Source: Winogradskyella luteola
Lineage (GTDB): Bacteria > Bacteroidota > Bacteroidia > Flavobacteriales > Flavobacteriaceae
DNA length: 64,000 nucleotides
Assembly: GCF_019203985.1 (NCBI RefSeq)
Contig: NZ_JAGSPD010000014.1
Coordinates: forward strand, 1 to 64,000
Reading direction: 5' to 3'
Both the position numbers and the translations under genes were made by a program. The notes under the pieces are model-generated. The model ran no database searches and had not been told where the DNA came from. It saw only the letters and a program-made list of their open reading frames with translations. Positions 1-8,713 of the stretch are shown here, in pieces. Position 1 is the stretch's first letter; every line of letters starts with the position of its first letter.

Positions 1-122
1 CCCAACAGGTATAGCTTGAACACAGACTTGTTTTTAGATTTTTTATTTATTGCCCTTTTAGAGATTTTTTGAATTTACCTTATAAGAATACATGCTATCC
101 TCTTGATATCAAAAAGTGATTT
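1..122. other. Left-edge stretch with no recognisable gene
   Basis: One forward frame is open from the window edge to a stop at 70-72 and could encode the last 23 residues of a gene starting outside the window (a hydrophobic tail ending LLEIF). It is too short to identify and may be chance. The rest, up to the promoter at 123, is AT-rich with no other coding signal. Confidence 0.2.
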
Positions 123-159
123 TTTGACAATCATTTTTTATCTAATCAAATTAGATTTG
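123..159 (+). promoter_or_regulatory. Promoter of the serine hydrolase gene (TTTTTGACA / TAGATTTG)
   Basis: TTTG at 123-126 lies within TTTTTGACA (121-129), and TAGATTTG at 152-159 matches the Bacteroidota -7 consensus TAnnTTTG. The spacer is 25 bp. The leader to the ATG at 188 would be about 20 nt. The same extended -33 element and the same spacer recur upstream of the genes at 7653, 7862 and 11109. Confidence 0.55.
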
Positions 160-187
160 CTCTTTCAATACAAAAATTTTCTATCAA

Positions 188-1543
188 ATGTTTGTTATAA
201 AAAGAGTGATGGTTATAATTGGTATTTTTTTTAATATACTGAGTTATGGTCAAGACGTAAATAAAAAGCAACTCGATCAATATTTTAATGAAATAGCCAA
301 TCAAAATTCCTTTATGGGAGGAATAGCGATCTTATCAAACGATAGAGTAATATACACACGTAACATTGGCCATGCTGATATCGAAAGCAATACAAAAGCA
401 GATATCAATTCAAAATATAGAATTGGTTCTATCTCAAAAACTTTTACTGCTGTTTTAACCTTAAAAGCCATTGAACAAGGTTGTATTGATATTGATGAAA
501 CCTTAGAAAAGTATTTTCCATCCCTTAATAATGCGGATATAATAACCATTGAGCAGCTATTATATCACAGATCGGGTATTTATAATTTTACGGATGCGAA
601 AGATTACGACAATTGGAAAACAGAGCCAAAGACCAGATCAGAAATGATTGAAGTCATTAAAGATGGAGGCTCAGTTTTTGAACCTGGTACTAAAACAGAG
701 TACAGTAATTCAAATTATGTATTGTTATCATATATTATAGAGGATTGCTTTAAAATGTCTTATGCCGATGCCATACAAAAACACATTGCCAAACCGCTCA
801 ATATGGTAAACACTAAAATGGGTAAGGACATTAATCCAAAAAATGGGGATTGTAATTCTTATGTGTTTTATGAAGATTGGACTAAACAAATCGCAACTGA
901 CATGTCAATTCCATTAGGTGCTGGTGCAATCATAACTACACCTTCTGAGCTTGTAGAATTCAGTAATACTTTATTTAATGGTAAACTTTTGGATGAGAAA
1001 AGTCTATCAAAAATGAAAACCATAAAAGAAAACTTTGGAATGGGAATATTTCCAATTAATATAGAGAATAAAACAGCATTTGGACATACTGGCGGAATTG
1101 ATGGCGCATCTGCCTTATTCTCATACATACCAGAAATCAATACGTCTTATGCAATTATTTCTAATGGCAGTAATATGAATAACTATGAAATAGCTACCGC
1201 TGTGGTAAAAGCCATATATAATCAACCATTGGATGAAATGATAGCACAACTTCTTGAGTCTGAAAGTAAAACGGAAAGTGTTAAAACATATACTGGAGAA
1301 CTTGATGCATACGAAGGTGTTTATATAAATGAAGATCTACCGTTTAAGTTAAATATCAGAGTTGAAAACGAGCAACTTTGGGCACAAGCTACAGGTCAGG
1401 ATGCAATTCCCTTAGAGCGCTTTGCGCCTAATAAGTTTAGATTTAAGCCCGCCAATATTGTACTGCACTTCAATCTTGATGAAAAAACGGTGACTCTCAA
1501 CCAAAGTGGGGCAGAGTTTAAGTTTGGTATAGAAAAAAAATGA
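188..1543 (+). CDS. Exported serine hydrolase, beta-lactamase class C / PBP-like fold
   Basis: This 451-residue protein has an N-terminal signal peptide ending near SYGQ (residue 22). The three active-site motifs of the beta-lactamase/penicillin-binding-protein superfamily are visible: SISK at 81-84 (nucleophile Ser81, general base Lys84), YSN at 172-174 and HTGG at 300-303 in the KTG position. A separate C-terminal domain of about 90 residues resembles the beta-rich tail of many flavobacterial serine hydrolases. Family members include esterases, D-amino-peptidases and DD-peptidases as well as beta-lactamases, so the substrate is unknown. It probably acts in the periplasm. It appears monocistronic, with its own promoter at 123-159. 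Confidence 0.85.
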   Translation: MFVIKRVMVIIGIFFNILSYGQDVNKKQLDQYFNEIANQNSFMGGIAILSNDRVIYTRNIGHADIESNTKADINSKYRIGSISKTFTAVLTLKAIEQGCIDIDETLEKYFPSLNNADIITIEQLLYHRSGIYNFTDAKDYDNWKTEPKTRSEMIEVIKDGGSVFEPGTKTEYSNSNYVLLSYIIEDCFKMSYADAIQKHIAKPLNMVNTKMGKDINPKNGDCNSYVFYEDWTKQIATDMSIPLGAGAIITTPSELVEFSNTLFNGKLLDEKSLSKMKTIKENFGMGIFPINIENKTAFGHTGGIDGASALFSYIPEINTSYAIISNGSNMNNYEIATAVVKAIYNQPLDEMIAQLLESESKTESVKTYTGELDAYEGVYINEDLPFKLNIRVENEQLWAQATGQDAIPLERFAPNKFRFKPANIVLHFNLDEKTVTLNQSGAEFKFGIEKK

Positions 1544-1588
1544 AGAATTGATTGGTGACTCGTTTTCATAATAATAGTTAAAGTTGAT

Positions 1589-1688
1589 ACCAATAGTAAG
1601 CTTCCGTAAGTTTTAATTGTTCAAATAAACTAAATCTTTCATCAATCAATCAATTGGTTTTTTTGGAAATTACGGAAGCTCTATTGGT
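1589..1688. repeat. Imperfect terminal inverted repeat, about 20 bp arms, 100 bp overall
   Basis: The left arm (1589-1609) contains accaatag and agcttccgtaa. The right arm (1670-1688) contains ttacggaagct and tattggt. The arms are complementary apart from two extra bases in the left arm. The loop is about 60 bp, too long for an ordinary intrinsic terminator, and no T-run follows the right arm directly. It lies between the serine hydrolase and the alpha/beta hydrolase. It could be a MITE-like remnant or a long structured RNA. Confidence 0.5.
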
Positions 1689-1739
1689 TTTTCAATTGTT
1701 AGTTAAAAGACTAATGTAAATACTTTATATACCATTTAG

Positions 1740-2543
1740 ATGACAAGCCTCATCAGTTTGGATAATAGCCAAATAGAATATCGATTTTCAGACAAAAACC
1801 ATTGTGAAACTTTACTCTTTCTGCATGGTTTGGGTGCAAATCTTTCACAGTTTGATGAACAATATATTTTCTTTAAAGACATTTACAATGTTTTATTGGT
1901 TAACTTAAGGGGTCACGGAAACTCCAAGGTGGCCGAACCGTCAAATGCTTGTGATTACCAATTATCAAAAATCGCAGAAGATGTCACCGCCTTAGTAAAT
2001 ATTCTTGGGATTAAAAAAGTGCATCTTGTGGGTAATTCTATGGGTGGAAATATCGGTTTTGAGATTTTAAATAGTCATGGATACCTCTTGAGTTCACTAA
2101 CTACATTTGGTACAACGGTGAAATTAAAAGCGTCTTGCTGGCATATTTTAACCTTGCGGTTACTATACAAACTTATTCCCAAAGCGTGCATTGCTGAGAT
2201 ATCTTCATGTACAGGTCGTACGCACCTTTCGAGACAAAAAATTAAGAAAATGATGCTTTGTGCGCAAAAGTTAACATTACAGCTTGTGCTTCCAAACATT
2301 TCTGAATTCGATTATTGCTCCGTGATAAGAAACTCTAAAATACCAATATTGGTAATTAAAGCAGAGAAAGATAAGAGTATTAACAAAGCCATAAATAGCA
2401 CTGTAGAAGAAATAGAAAATAAGAAGAACGTTCAGCTCATTTGCATGAAAGATGTTGGGCACTTTGCTAATTTAGATAAACCACACCATTTCAATAACAT
2501 GTTGAGAGCTTTTATAGCTAGTAAATCAAGAATCTCTAAATAA
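1740..2543 (+). CDS. Alpha/beta-fold hydrolase
   Basis: The 267-residue protein has a complete alpha/beta hydrolase signature. An oxyanion-hole HGLG lies at 29-32, the nucleophile elbow GNSMGG puts Ser100 at the active site, the acid is probably Asp211 (AEKDKS), and His241 (VGHFANL) completes the triad. The cap region (about 125-190) is rich in Cys and hydrophobic residues. There is no signal peptide, so it is probably cytoplasmic. Substrate specificity (esterase, C-C hydrolase, haloperoxidase-like) cannot be read from sequence. It is preceded by the 100-bp inverted repeat and converges on the T9SS gene at 2565. Confidence 0.85.
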   Translation: MTSLISLDNSQIEYRFSDKNHCETLLFLHGLGANLSQFDEQYIFFKDIYNVLLVNLRGHGNSKVAEPSNACDYQLSKIAEDVTALVNILGIKKVHLVGNSMGGNIGFEILNSHGYLLSSLTTFGTTVKLKASCWHILTLRLLYKLIPKACIAEISSCTGRTHLSRQKIKKMMLCAQKLTLQLVLPNISEFDYCSVIRNSKIPILVIKAEKDKSINKAINSTVEEIENKKNVQLICMKDVGHFANLDKPHHFNNMLRAFIASKSRISK

Positions 2544-2564
2544 ATATGTAAAGGGAATCTATTT

Positions 2565-3635
2565 TCATTTTTTTACGAACATAAGCGGTTCGCTGATTCC
2601 ACTTCCAAGAGATAGATAATAGATACCACTTTCTAAATCAACAACATTTATTTGCTTGCCAGATTCATAGATGCCTTTTTTTACTTCTTGGCCTAATATA
2701 TTGTATATGCTGTATGGAATATCGCTGTTTATGTTTTTAAGCATTAACTTCTCTGAAGCTGGATTTGGATAGAGTTTTATTTGTTCGATATTGGGTTCAT
2801 CATTGACACTTAAAGCACCGTCGAATTTAGAGATTCTATTCAATGAAGCCTCGATAAAGTAGATGGTATTCCCAGAAATTTCTAGTTCATAAGGAAAGTT
2901 AAGTCCAGAAACAATTTCTTGTGTTGTAGTTATTGGTAGAATAGTTGATGTATCAATTCTAGAAATATTTTGATTTCCTAGTTCCGTTACAAAGAGATCA
3001 TCATTGACAAATTCTATATCCAATGGGTTACTTAAGGTTGTAATAACATCTATTGGTGTTGGGGTTGATAATGCTATGTCTATTTTTATAATCTTATTTC
3101 CATCTCGTTCTACAATATAAAGTTCGTTGTTATTGCCGGCTAAACCCCAAGGGCCATTGAGCCCTGTAAGTACTGTTGTGAGTTGACTGGGAATTGAGCC
3201 AGATATATCGGTTTTGTATACTATACCGGCACTGTAATCTGCTATAAACAGTTCATTCCCCATAATAGCCATACCTCTTATGTCTGAAATGCCTGTAACT
3301 ACATCAACTGGTGTGGGATTAACGCTGGTAGCATCAAACCTTATAATTTTATTACTGCCTATATTGGCTACATATAGAAAATTGCCGTCAAGTAAGATTT
3401 CATTTGGGAAATTTAATCCTGTAGAGAGTACATCTATTTTGCTAGGGTTTGCTATAGTTACATCTATTTTGATGATCTTGTTCGATGAATATTCTGAGAT
3501 AAATAATTCATCATTTAATAAAGCTATGCCCAGTGGGTTATTAATATTGTCTATTACTTCTTGTATTTGTGCGCTAGCAGACTTTACAATTAAATATAGC
3601 ATTATTGTAATGATTTTAATCTGTTTCATAAACAT
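2565..3635 (-). CDS. Secreted beta-propeller protein with T9SS type A sorting domain
   Basis: This 356-residue protein has a signal peptide (cleavage near SASAQ, about residue 23). Residues 25-275 form about six propeller-like repeats of roughly 45 residues, each with a hydrophobic 'LFI/LYV' strand followed by KIIKID or RISKFD, similar to NHL/SMP-30-like propellers. The C-terminus (about 285-356) is a T9SS type A sorting domain with KLYPNPA, an ILGQEV turn and a GIYYLSL strand. It is therefore expected to be exported by T9SS and attached to or released from the surface. The ligand is unknown. It is the last gene of a leftward run of small exported proteins. Confidence 0.85.
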   Translation of the reverse strand: MFMKQIKIITIMLYLIVKSASAQIQEVIDNINNPLGIALLNDELFISEYSSNKIIKIDVTIANPSKIDVLSTGLNFPNEILLDGNFLYVANIGSNKIIRFDATSVNPTPVDVVTGISDIRGMAIMGNELFIADYSAGIVYKTDISGSIPSQLTTVLTGLNGPWGLAGNNNELYIVERDGNKIIKIDIALSTPTPIDVITTLSNPLDIEFVNDDLFVTELGNQNISRIDTSTILPITTTQEIVSGLNFPYELEISGNTIYFIEASLNRISKFDGALSVNDEPNIEQIKLYPNPASEKLMLKNINSDIPYSIYNILGQEVKKGIYESGKQINVVDLESGIYYLSLGSGISEPLMFVKK

Positions 3636-3664
3636 TGGTTTTATAGATTTTTATTTTATAATTT

Positions 3665-4741
3665 TTAAAAATTGAAACCTACTGAAATCTCAAGTCCTAT
3701 ATCTTGAGTATAAATTTCTGAGTTTTGAATTTGCTGAAAAAATTCTACGCCGAGAACCAATCCATAGTTTTGCCATGGAATGATTTTCATGCCTTGGCTT
3801 GCACCTACACCAATCAAAAATTTATAGATGTCATTATCATTACCAAGGCGTCTCTTTACTTCAACACCTATGGGTATATTAACACCAACAGTACCATAAA
3901 CCCCAGATATTATTTTTTTGTATCCAAATATTCCTGGCCGTAACATCGTTGCATCAACGTACTCAAATCCTTCTCTACGGGCAAAATTATCTTTGACATC
4001 GTAAAATTCTATATTGATTTCGTAGGGAATAATAAAAGCACTGTTGTCATCTAAGAATCCTGTATATCCCAAAGCCCAGCCGTTATGATATGTACTTGTT
4101 AAAATCTGTCTGTACTCAATGATGTTGTACCAATTGTTGAGTTTATTGTCGTCATTTTCATCAAAATTAGATATGTCAAAATGCGTTGATGATTTATCGA
4201 TAGAACTATTTTTATGTTCTATAAAAGCAAGAAAACAGTATTCTAAAGCAGCTCTTATGCGCTGATCATGGCTTAAAAACACATCTTCTATAATAGAGGT
4301 AAATCCAAATACAGATGCGGCAAAAACTTGGTCTTCGTTGCGTTGAATACGATATAATTCTTTGAGTTTTCCTTTTCTCATTTCGCAAAATGATAGATCT
4401 ACTGTAGCCCTGGAAATGACTTCTTCTGTATTGCGACGTGTTTCTTGAATACTTAGAGCATTTATTTTTACATAAATTTTTTGGCTATCTGAAGTTTCTA
4501 CCAATGAACTATCTATAAAAGATTTTACGGCGTAAGCAGCATTTGGAAACAGTTGAAGTTTTACAGTTTCACCCTTTAGGTTTTTATGAATTCCGAGGTT
4601 CTTTTCTTTGCGGTCATCTATAATTTCCTTGATGTAGAATTTAATATTACCACTATCAAAAGGCACAGTTTTCAACTTAATGAAATCTTGACCACTAACT
4701 ACTATAGAAAATAAAACAGCAAAAAAGAACAAGTACTTCAT
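3665..4741 (-). CDS. Exported protein of unknown function, probable outer-membrane association
   Basis: I do not recognise the family. The protein (358 residues from the ATG at 4741) begins with a signal peptide, MKYLFFFAVLFSIVVSGQ. The N-terminal half has a lipoprotein-component-like mix of strands and charged turns (residues 20-150). The second half (about 205-358) alternates short amphipathic Gly/Tyr-rich segments and ends in the aromatic GFNF typical of an outer-membrane barrel strand. An ATG at 4759 would overlap the preceding gene by 11 bp. The ATG at 4741 leaves a 7-bp gap and puts the signal peptide at the very N-terminus, so I prefer it. Confidence 0.6.
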   Translation of the reverse strand: MKYLFFFAVLFSIVVSGQDFIKLKTVPFDSGNIKFYIKEIIDDRKEKNLGIHKNLKGETVKLQLFPNAAYAVKSFIDSSLVETSDSQKIYVKINALSIQETRRNTEEVISRATVDLSFCEMRKGKLKELYRIQRNEDQVFAASVFGFTSIIEDVFLSHDQRIRAALEYCFLAFIEHKNSSIDKSSTHFDISNFDENDDNKLNNWYNIIEYRQILTSTYHNGWALGYTGFLDDNSAFIIPYEINIEFYDVKDNFARREGFEYVDATMLRPGIFGYKKIISGVYGTVGVNIPIGVEVKRRLGNDNDIYKFLIGVGASQGMKIIPWQNYGLVLGVEFFQQIQNSEIYTQDIGLEISVGFNF

Positions 4742-4748
4742 GGCAGCA

Positions 4749-5147
4749 TTATTTTTCACATGTACTATAATGAATTTCGGTATAGCGGTAATAGTCTAAA
4801 TCGAATATGGCAACCAAACTATATGTACCCAAACACTTAATCCTTAGCTTATCTACTTCCTCGGTGTTGTATTTTAACTCTATGTATTTACCGTTGATGT
4901 TTAACATCCATGTTCCAAAATATGTTTTATCTTCCATTTTAGTGGTAAAAGTCATATCTCCATTAAATTGAATATAGTCTTCCTTTTCGATCTCTTCAGG
5001 TGCGTAATATTCTCCTTCTTCATAATACTTTTCTAGTTTCCATGTTTTTAAAAGTGCGGTTTTGGAGAGTTGTTGAGCACTGATTTTGTGTGTAATTACA
5101 CCTAATGTTATGATGCAAAAAATTATAATTCTTCTTCTAAAATCCAT
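4749..5147 (-). CDS. Small exported lipocalin-like protein
   Basis: This 132-residue protein has a signal peptide ending near KISAQQ (residue 25). The rest has the pattern of bacterial lipocalin-like domains of Bacteroidota: LLKTWKLEKYYE at the start (the typical 'GtW' strand), then FNGDMTFTTK, FGTWMLNINGKYIELKY and a closing strand. No catalytic residues are evident. Such domains usually bind small hydrophobic ligands, but this is family-level inference. It is 7 bp upstream of the gene starting at 4741 and probably cotranscribed with it. Confidence 0.65.
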   Translation of the reverse strand: MDFRRRIIIFCIITLGVITHKISAQQLSKTALLKTWKLEKYYEEGEYYAPEEIEKEDYIQFNGDMTFTTKMEDKTYFGTWMLNINGKYIELKYNTEEVDKLRIKCLGTYSLVAIFDLDYYRYTEIHYSTCEK

Positions 5148-5240
5148 GTAATATTTATTTTATAGTCTTGCATATAAAAAGTGCTTAAAATCCAAAGATG
5201 AATCATGGTAGTATCTGTTCAGTAAACATTTTACTCAATG

Positions 5241-5795
5241 TTATCTTATAGAATAGAACTCTTCTGTTATAGTATATTTTATTTCTTCATCTTCCTTAAA
5301 AAGAAAAAAAGCTGCTCCCCAAAGCGTTGAACTATCCTCCTCAATTTTTGAAGCCATCAAGCTATACAAGTCTTGCCCTTTCATTTTAAGAAAATCTTCT
5401 TTACTTATCCATTTAATACTGTCCCATCCAGACTTGGGTTTAAGATTTCCAGTTTTATAATTGGCTACATAAAACATTCTTAATGCTGCTTGTTCATTAA
5501 AGCTATACGTAAAAGAGAATATACCTCCTATTTCGGGTTTTGTAATTTCAATACCCATATCCTTTGCCAAATTATTTAAGGACTGATTAATGGATTCAGA
5601 TTGATTATATCTTAATGCGGGAACATTCCAAGTATCACCATACTTTACGACAATAAGCTCGTCTTTCTCATTACATATTAATAAGCGTTTTATGGTATAG
5701 TTGTCCAATTGTTTTTCGGTTTCTTGTCCATATGAAAAACCAAAAACAAGAAATAGAGTGAAAGTGAAGTAGATTGTTTTCATTGCGTGTTTCAT
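5241..5795 (-). CDS. Exported Nudix-fold protein with degenerate Nudix box
   Basis: The 184-residue protein starts with a signal peptide (LVFGFSYGQ, cleavage near residue 24), unusual for a Nudix hydrolase. Residues 33-135 follow a Nudix-like layout: KRLLICNEKDELIVVKYGD, then WNVPALRY where WxxPGG is expected, and a helix where the Nudix box should be, and SGWDSIKWISKEDFLKM near the end. The catalytic REUxEE residues are absent, since the helix reads SINQSLNNLAKDMGIE. Hydrolysis is therefore unlikely and a binding role more plausible. It lies 12 bp downstream of the C45-type gene in the same orientation. An in-frame ATG at 5783 is an alternative start. Confidence 0.6.
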   Translation of the reverse strand: MKHAMKTIYFTFTLFLVFGFSYGQETEKQLDNYTIKRLLICNEKDELIVVKYGDTWNVPALRYNQSESINQSLNNLAKDMGIEITKPEIGGIFSFTYSFNEQAALRMFYVANYKTGNLKPKSGWDSIKWISKEDFLKMKGQDLYSLMASKIEEDSSTLWGAAFFLFKEDEEIKYTITEEFYSIR

Positions 5796-5807
5796 AATTA
5801 ATTTTTA

Positions 5808-6824
5808 TTATTTATCTAATTTTTTTGATTGCTTTTTTAACCACCAATCTAACCTTGTTTCAGTTTTATAATTGGTAATCCTGGGTTTTGTTTCTGCTCT
5901 TTCTATGGTTAGAGAATTCAGTTCTGCAACCACAGACCATATAGTGCCGAACTTTTCCTGTCTAAGATTAAGACAGACACAGGGGTCTGATAATATTTCT
6001 TTGGCTTTCTGTAAATCTAATTTTGATAGCTCTTTTAAGCTTTGGTATATACCTTGGTAGCGTTCTATACTCTTTGACCAGCCAACTTTTCCTTTGTCAT
6101 AAGGTTGCATCTCTTTTGAGGCAAATTGATTGGTAATATGAAGGTATGCTTTGCCCTCTGTCGGTTTTATAACATGAGTTTTTTCAGGGGCAGACTCAAC
6201 AATCGCCATATCTCCATTTGCATCGGCAATTAAAAAATTATTAGAAGACGCAGCTTTGGCTTTTTTTATTATGGTTATAGCTTCTTCTATATTATAAGCG
6301 TTTTCTAATACTTTTCTTACAATAAAATGAAAGCTCACACCTGGCTGTATTGTGGTTCCGTTTACAAAAGACATTGCTATGAAGACCCCTTTTTCATTAA
6401 TACCGTCAGATCTACCAATAAAAACATCTGATTGTGAGATATAGGCCAGTTTATTTGTTGGTGCTATTAAACTGCTTTCTGTGAATTTTTTAAATTGAAA
6501 AAGCATATCATAGTTCCTCCCAATTACCATAGAGTCTCTATTTTTAAATGCAAAGACACTACATCTACCATTATAATCGAAAGCAACTAAGCTTAGCAAA
6601 AATGATGCTACATTATACGGGTGATCTTTAATACCATCTGCAAATCCATAGATTTCATCCATGATTTCTGGGTAGAAGCGTTGTAGTTCAACCATGCTTT
6701 CCTCACCAAAATCTTTTTGTCTTGTTTCGATATGTGGTAGTTTAAAACCAGCTTTTTTATGTAACAGATTGCCGTACTTATATCCCATATCGTAAAAACT
6801 GCCATATAATCTTGGGTGATACAT
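5808..6824 (-). CDS. C45-family (acyl-CoA:6-APA acyltransferase-like) amidohydrolase/acyltransferase
   Basis: This 338-residue Ntn-fold protein matches the peptidase C45 / linear amide C-N hydrolase group. The segment RCSVFAFKNRD puts the putative nucleophile at Cys88, followed by GRNYDM (Arg103, Asn104, Asp106), the conserved pocket of this family. Residues 1-87 would be the propeptide part if it self-processes before Cys88, as in isopenicillin N acyltransferase. NNFLIADANGDMAIVE (about 195-210) is another family landmark. No signal peptide is visible, so it is probably cytosolic. It sits 10 bp downstream of a methyltransferase gene and 12 bp upstream of the exported Nudix-like gene, suggesting one operon. 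The substrate is unknown. Confidence 0.75.
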   Translation of the reverse strand: MYHPRLYGSFYDMGYKYGNLLHKKAGFKLPHIETRQKDFGEESMVELQRFYPEIMDEIYGFADGIKDHPYNVASFLLSLVAFDYNGRCSVFAFKNRDSMVIGRNYDMLFQFKKFTESSLIAPTNKLAYISQSDVFIGRSDGINEKGVFIAMSFVNGTTIQPGVSFHFIVRKVLENAYNIEEAITIIKKAKAASSNNFLIADANGDMAIVESAPEKTHVIKPTEGKAYLHITNQFASKEMQPYDKGKVGWSKSIERYQGIYQSLKELSKLDLQKAKEILSDPCVCLNLRQEKFGTIWSVVAELNSLTIERAETKPRITNYKTETRLDWWLKKQSKKLDK

Positions 6825-6834
6825 AATTTTATTT

Positions 6835-7653
6835 TTATTTCTTTACAGCTACCATTATATGTGGGCTTAGTGCAAGAAGATTTTTATCATTTTCCGTGAT
6901 TTGTAGTAACTCTTCTAAGGTTTGTCTTTTCTTTGGGGTAGACATATTTGAGAAGTAATCCTTATCTAACCAAATGATTCCTTCTACTGCGTAAGTATTA
7001 AGATATGAGAAGCTTTGTTCTAGCAGTTCACCCTTTAAATCTTCAGGCTTATGATAATACGCTTCTGTAAGTAGCCAGGGTAGAGAAGTAGGTGGATCAT
7101 GCAAACTGGTTGTCAGTTCCCTCTTGCACATCTCAAAAAAATCACTATTATGAATATGACCATTCATCAGACCAGCAATGGTAGATGCTGTATAGTTTAT
7201 ACCAAAGACCAAACAAATACCATCTTTTCTTAGTACACGATGAGCTTCTTGTATAGCTTTAACTCTTTCTGTGTGGTCTTGTAAATGATAAAGTGGACCA
7301 TGTAGTATTATTAGGTCAGCAAAATTTGAAGGGTAATTGAGTTTTTGTGCATTTCCTTGTTTTATAATTATTGGTCTTGCTAATTTCTTATTTCGGTTTT
7401 CTACTAGCTTTACATGCTTCATTACAGGCTCAATAAGATGAACTTCGTGTCCATTGTTTGCCAACCATTCTGAGTACTTTCCTGTGCCACCACCTATATC
7501 CATTATAATTGAATGGTCTTTGTTTATGTGTTTTTTAATAAGTTGTTTAATCCTTTCAAACTCAAAAACTCCCATTCCGCTTTCCAGTCTGGTTTCTTCA
7601 GATGCTTTTGTATAAAAATCCTCAATTTTTTTGCTAATGAAAGTATTGCTCAT
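6835..7653 (-). CDS. Class I SAM-dependent methyltransferase
   Basis: This 272-residue protein carries motif I, MDIGGGTGKY (residues 51-60), with the acidic motif-II residue in LIEP (about 73-76), then the motif-IV-like stretch ADLIILHGPLYHL and RVLRKDGICLVF. This is the Methyltransf_11/25 layout of small-molecule methyltransferases. The C-terminal 110 residues are variable and would set the substrate, which is unknown. It is the first gene of the leftward cluster methyltransferase, C45 amidohydrolase, exported Nudix-like protein, and has a promoter-like sequence immediately upstream (7684-7723). Confidence 0.8.
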   Translation of the reverse strand: MSNTFISKKIEDFYTKASEETRLESGMGVFEFERIKQLIKKHINKDHSIIMDIGGGTGKYSEWLANNGHEVHLIEPVMKHVKLVENRNKKLARPIIIKQGNAQKLNYPSNFADLIILHGPLYHLQDHTERVKAIQEAHRVLRKDGICLVFGINYTASTIAGLMNGHIHNSDFFEMCKRELTTSLHDPPTSLPWLLTEAYYHKPEDLKGELLEQSFSYLNTYAVEGIIWLDKDYFSNMSTPKKRQTLEELLQITENDKNLLALSPHIMVAVKK

Positions 7654-7683
7654 TTCGTCCGTTTTTTGCTTAAAAACAAACCT

Positions 7684-7723
7684 CTAAACTATTAATACAA
7701 ATTGTATTGTATTTGTCAAAAAA
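7684..7723 (-). promoter_or_regulatory. Promoter of the methyltransferase/C45 cluster (TTTTTGACA / TAGTTTAG)
   Basis: On the minus strand TTTTTGACA (complement of 7714-7722) is followed after exactly 25 bp by TAGTTTAG (7691-7684), one mismatch from TAnnTTTG. The leader to the ATG at 7653 would be about 25 nt. The palindrome ATACAA-A-TTGTAT lies within the spacer and could be an operator. Confidence 0.45.
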
Positions 7724-7765
7724 TCAATATTTATATATTATTAAAAACCAGATTATTATTTACTT

Positions 7766-7802
7766 TTTGACAAATGAAATTGTTTTACTAGAAATAGGTT
7801 TG
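7766..7802 (+). promoter_or_regulatory. Promoter of the LamG lipoprotein gene (TTTTTGACA / TAGGTTTG)
   Basis: TTTTTGACA is followed by TAGGTTTG (7795-7802), a full match to TAnnTTTG, with a 25-bp gap after the G at 7769. It is divergent from the methyltransferase promoter, so the 208-bp intergenic region holds back-to-back promoters of the same type. Confidence 0.55.
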
Positions 7803-7861
7803 TAGAAAAATTGCTGTACAGAACACATTTGTGCAGCCTAATTATTAAACAAATTTATGTT

Positions 7862-8647
7862 ATGAAAAACAATTTATTATTTCTTTCAATCCTAGCTTTA
7901 ACGCTAGTAGTGTCTTGTTCAGATAACGATGACAACTCAAATGACACCGTTAATTTATCTCAGGGATTGGTTGCTCATTATTCTTTAAATGGTAATGCAG
8001 ATGATGCCAGTCTAAATAATTTTGATGGTACTATTACAGGAAACCCTGAGCTTTTTGAAAATGCCATAAGTGGTGATGGAAATTCCTATAAGTTTACAAA
8101 CGACAATCCTTTTATAACAACATCCGTAGAGATCGATAATAATCTTGGTTCTGGGAGTAGCTTTTCAGCTTGGGTTTATCTCAATGATACTGATTTTACA
8201 GGTAGAATACTCTCGAATTTTAATGGAGATGACCCAAATGATGCTAATTGTAACAAAAGAGTAGGTTTTGTTTTCGGTGTAACCGATAATGGGGCAATCA
8301 ATGTGTTTTATGCTTCAAGTTCGCCGCTTTACTATGGGAGAATCACTGCAACAGAGTCTTTAGAAACAGAAAAATGGCATCATATAGTAGCTACATGGGA
8401 TGGCAGAAGAACTTCTTCAAGTTTTAAAATCTATATAGATGGAGAAAGAAGGGATGTTGACGATTTTCAGGCTGGGCAAGAAACATCGTTTTGCGATAGT
8501 TATATACAATCAGACCAGCCATTTCTCATAGGATTAGGAACATGCGAAACGGGACCTTGTTCACCTTTTAAGGGTGCCATTGATGAGGTTAGAATTTATG
8601 ATAGAGTAATTAATAGTGACGAAATAGAATCACTTTCCAACGAATAA
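7862..8647 (+). CDS. Lipoprotein with LamG / concanavalin-like lectin domain
   Basis: The start at 7862 is chosen over the upstream ATG at 7811 because it places a lipoprotein signal (LALTLVVSC, lipid-modified Cys19) at the N-terminus. A Ser/Asp/Asn-rich linker follows. Residues from about 33 onwards (LVAHYSLNGNADDAS to IDEVRIYDRVIN) are a LamG-like jelly roll. The central WHHIVATWDG and the closing GAIDEVRIYDR strand are hallmarks of this domain in Bacteroidota surface proteins. It is 261 residues long and anchored in the outer membrane or exported. Binding to a glycan is plausible but unproven. Confidence 0.85.
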   Translation: MKNNLLFLSILALTLVVSCSDNDDNSNDTVNLSQGLVAHYSLNGNADDASLNNFDGTITGNPELFENAISGDGNSYKFTNDNPFITTSVEIDNNLGSGSSFSAWVYLNDTDFTGRILSNFNGDDPNDANCNKRVGFVFGVTDNGAINVFYASSSPLYYGRITATESLETEKWHHIVATWDGRRTSSSFKIYIDGERRDVDDFQAGQETSFCDSYIQSDQPFLIGLGTCETGPCSPFKGAIDEVRIYDRVINSDEIESLSNE

Positions 8648-8668
8648 CATTTTAAGAACTAATTAGTT

Positions 8669-8713
8669 AAATAAGGTTTGTGAGGTGTTAATTTATCCTT
8701 GCAAGCCTTATTT
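8669..8713. terminator. Bidirectional terminator between converging genes
   Basis: The arms 8669-8685 and 8697-8713 form a 17-bp stem with a few G-U or mismatched pairs and an 11-nt loop, with T-runs on both sides. The right arm overlaps the stop codon of the AraC gene. It would serve both the LamG gene (+) and the AraC gene (-). Confidence 0.7.

Noticed and set aside
188..1543. Antibiotic-resistance beta-lactamase
   Set aside because: The SxxK, YxN and HTGG motifs define a superfamily that also holds esterases and peptidases, and the extra C-terminal domain favours these, so no resistance claim is made.
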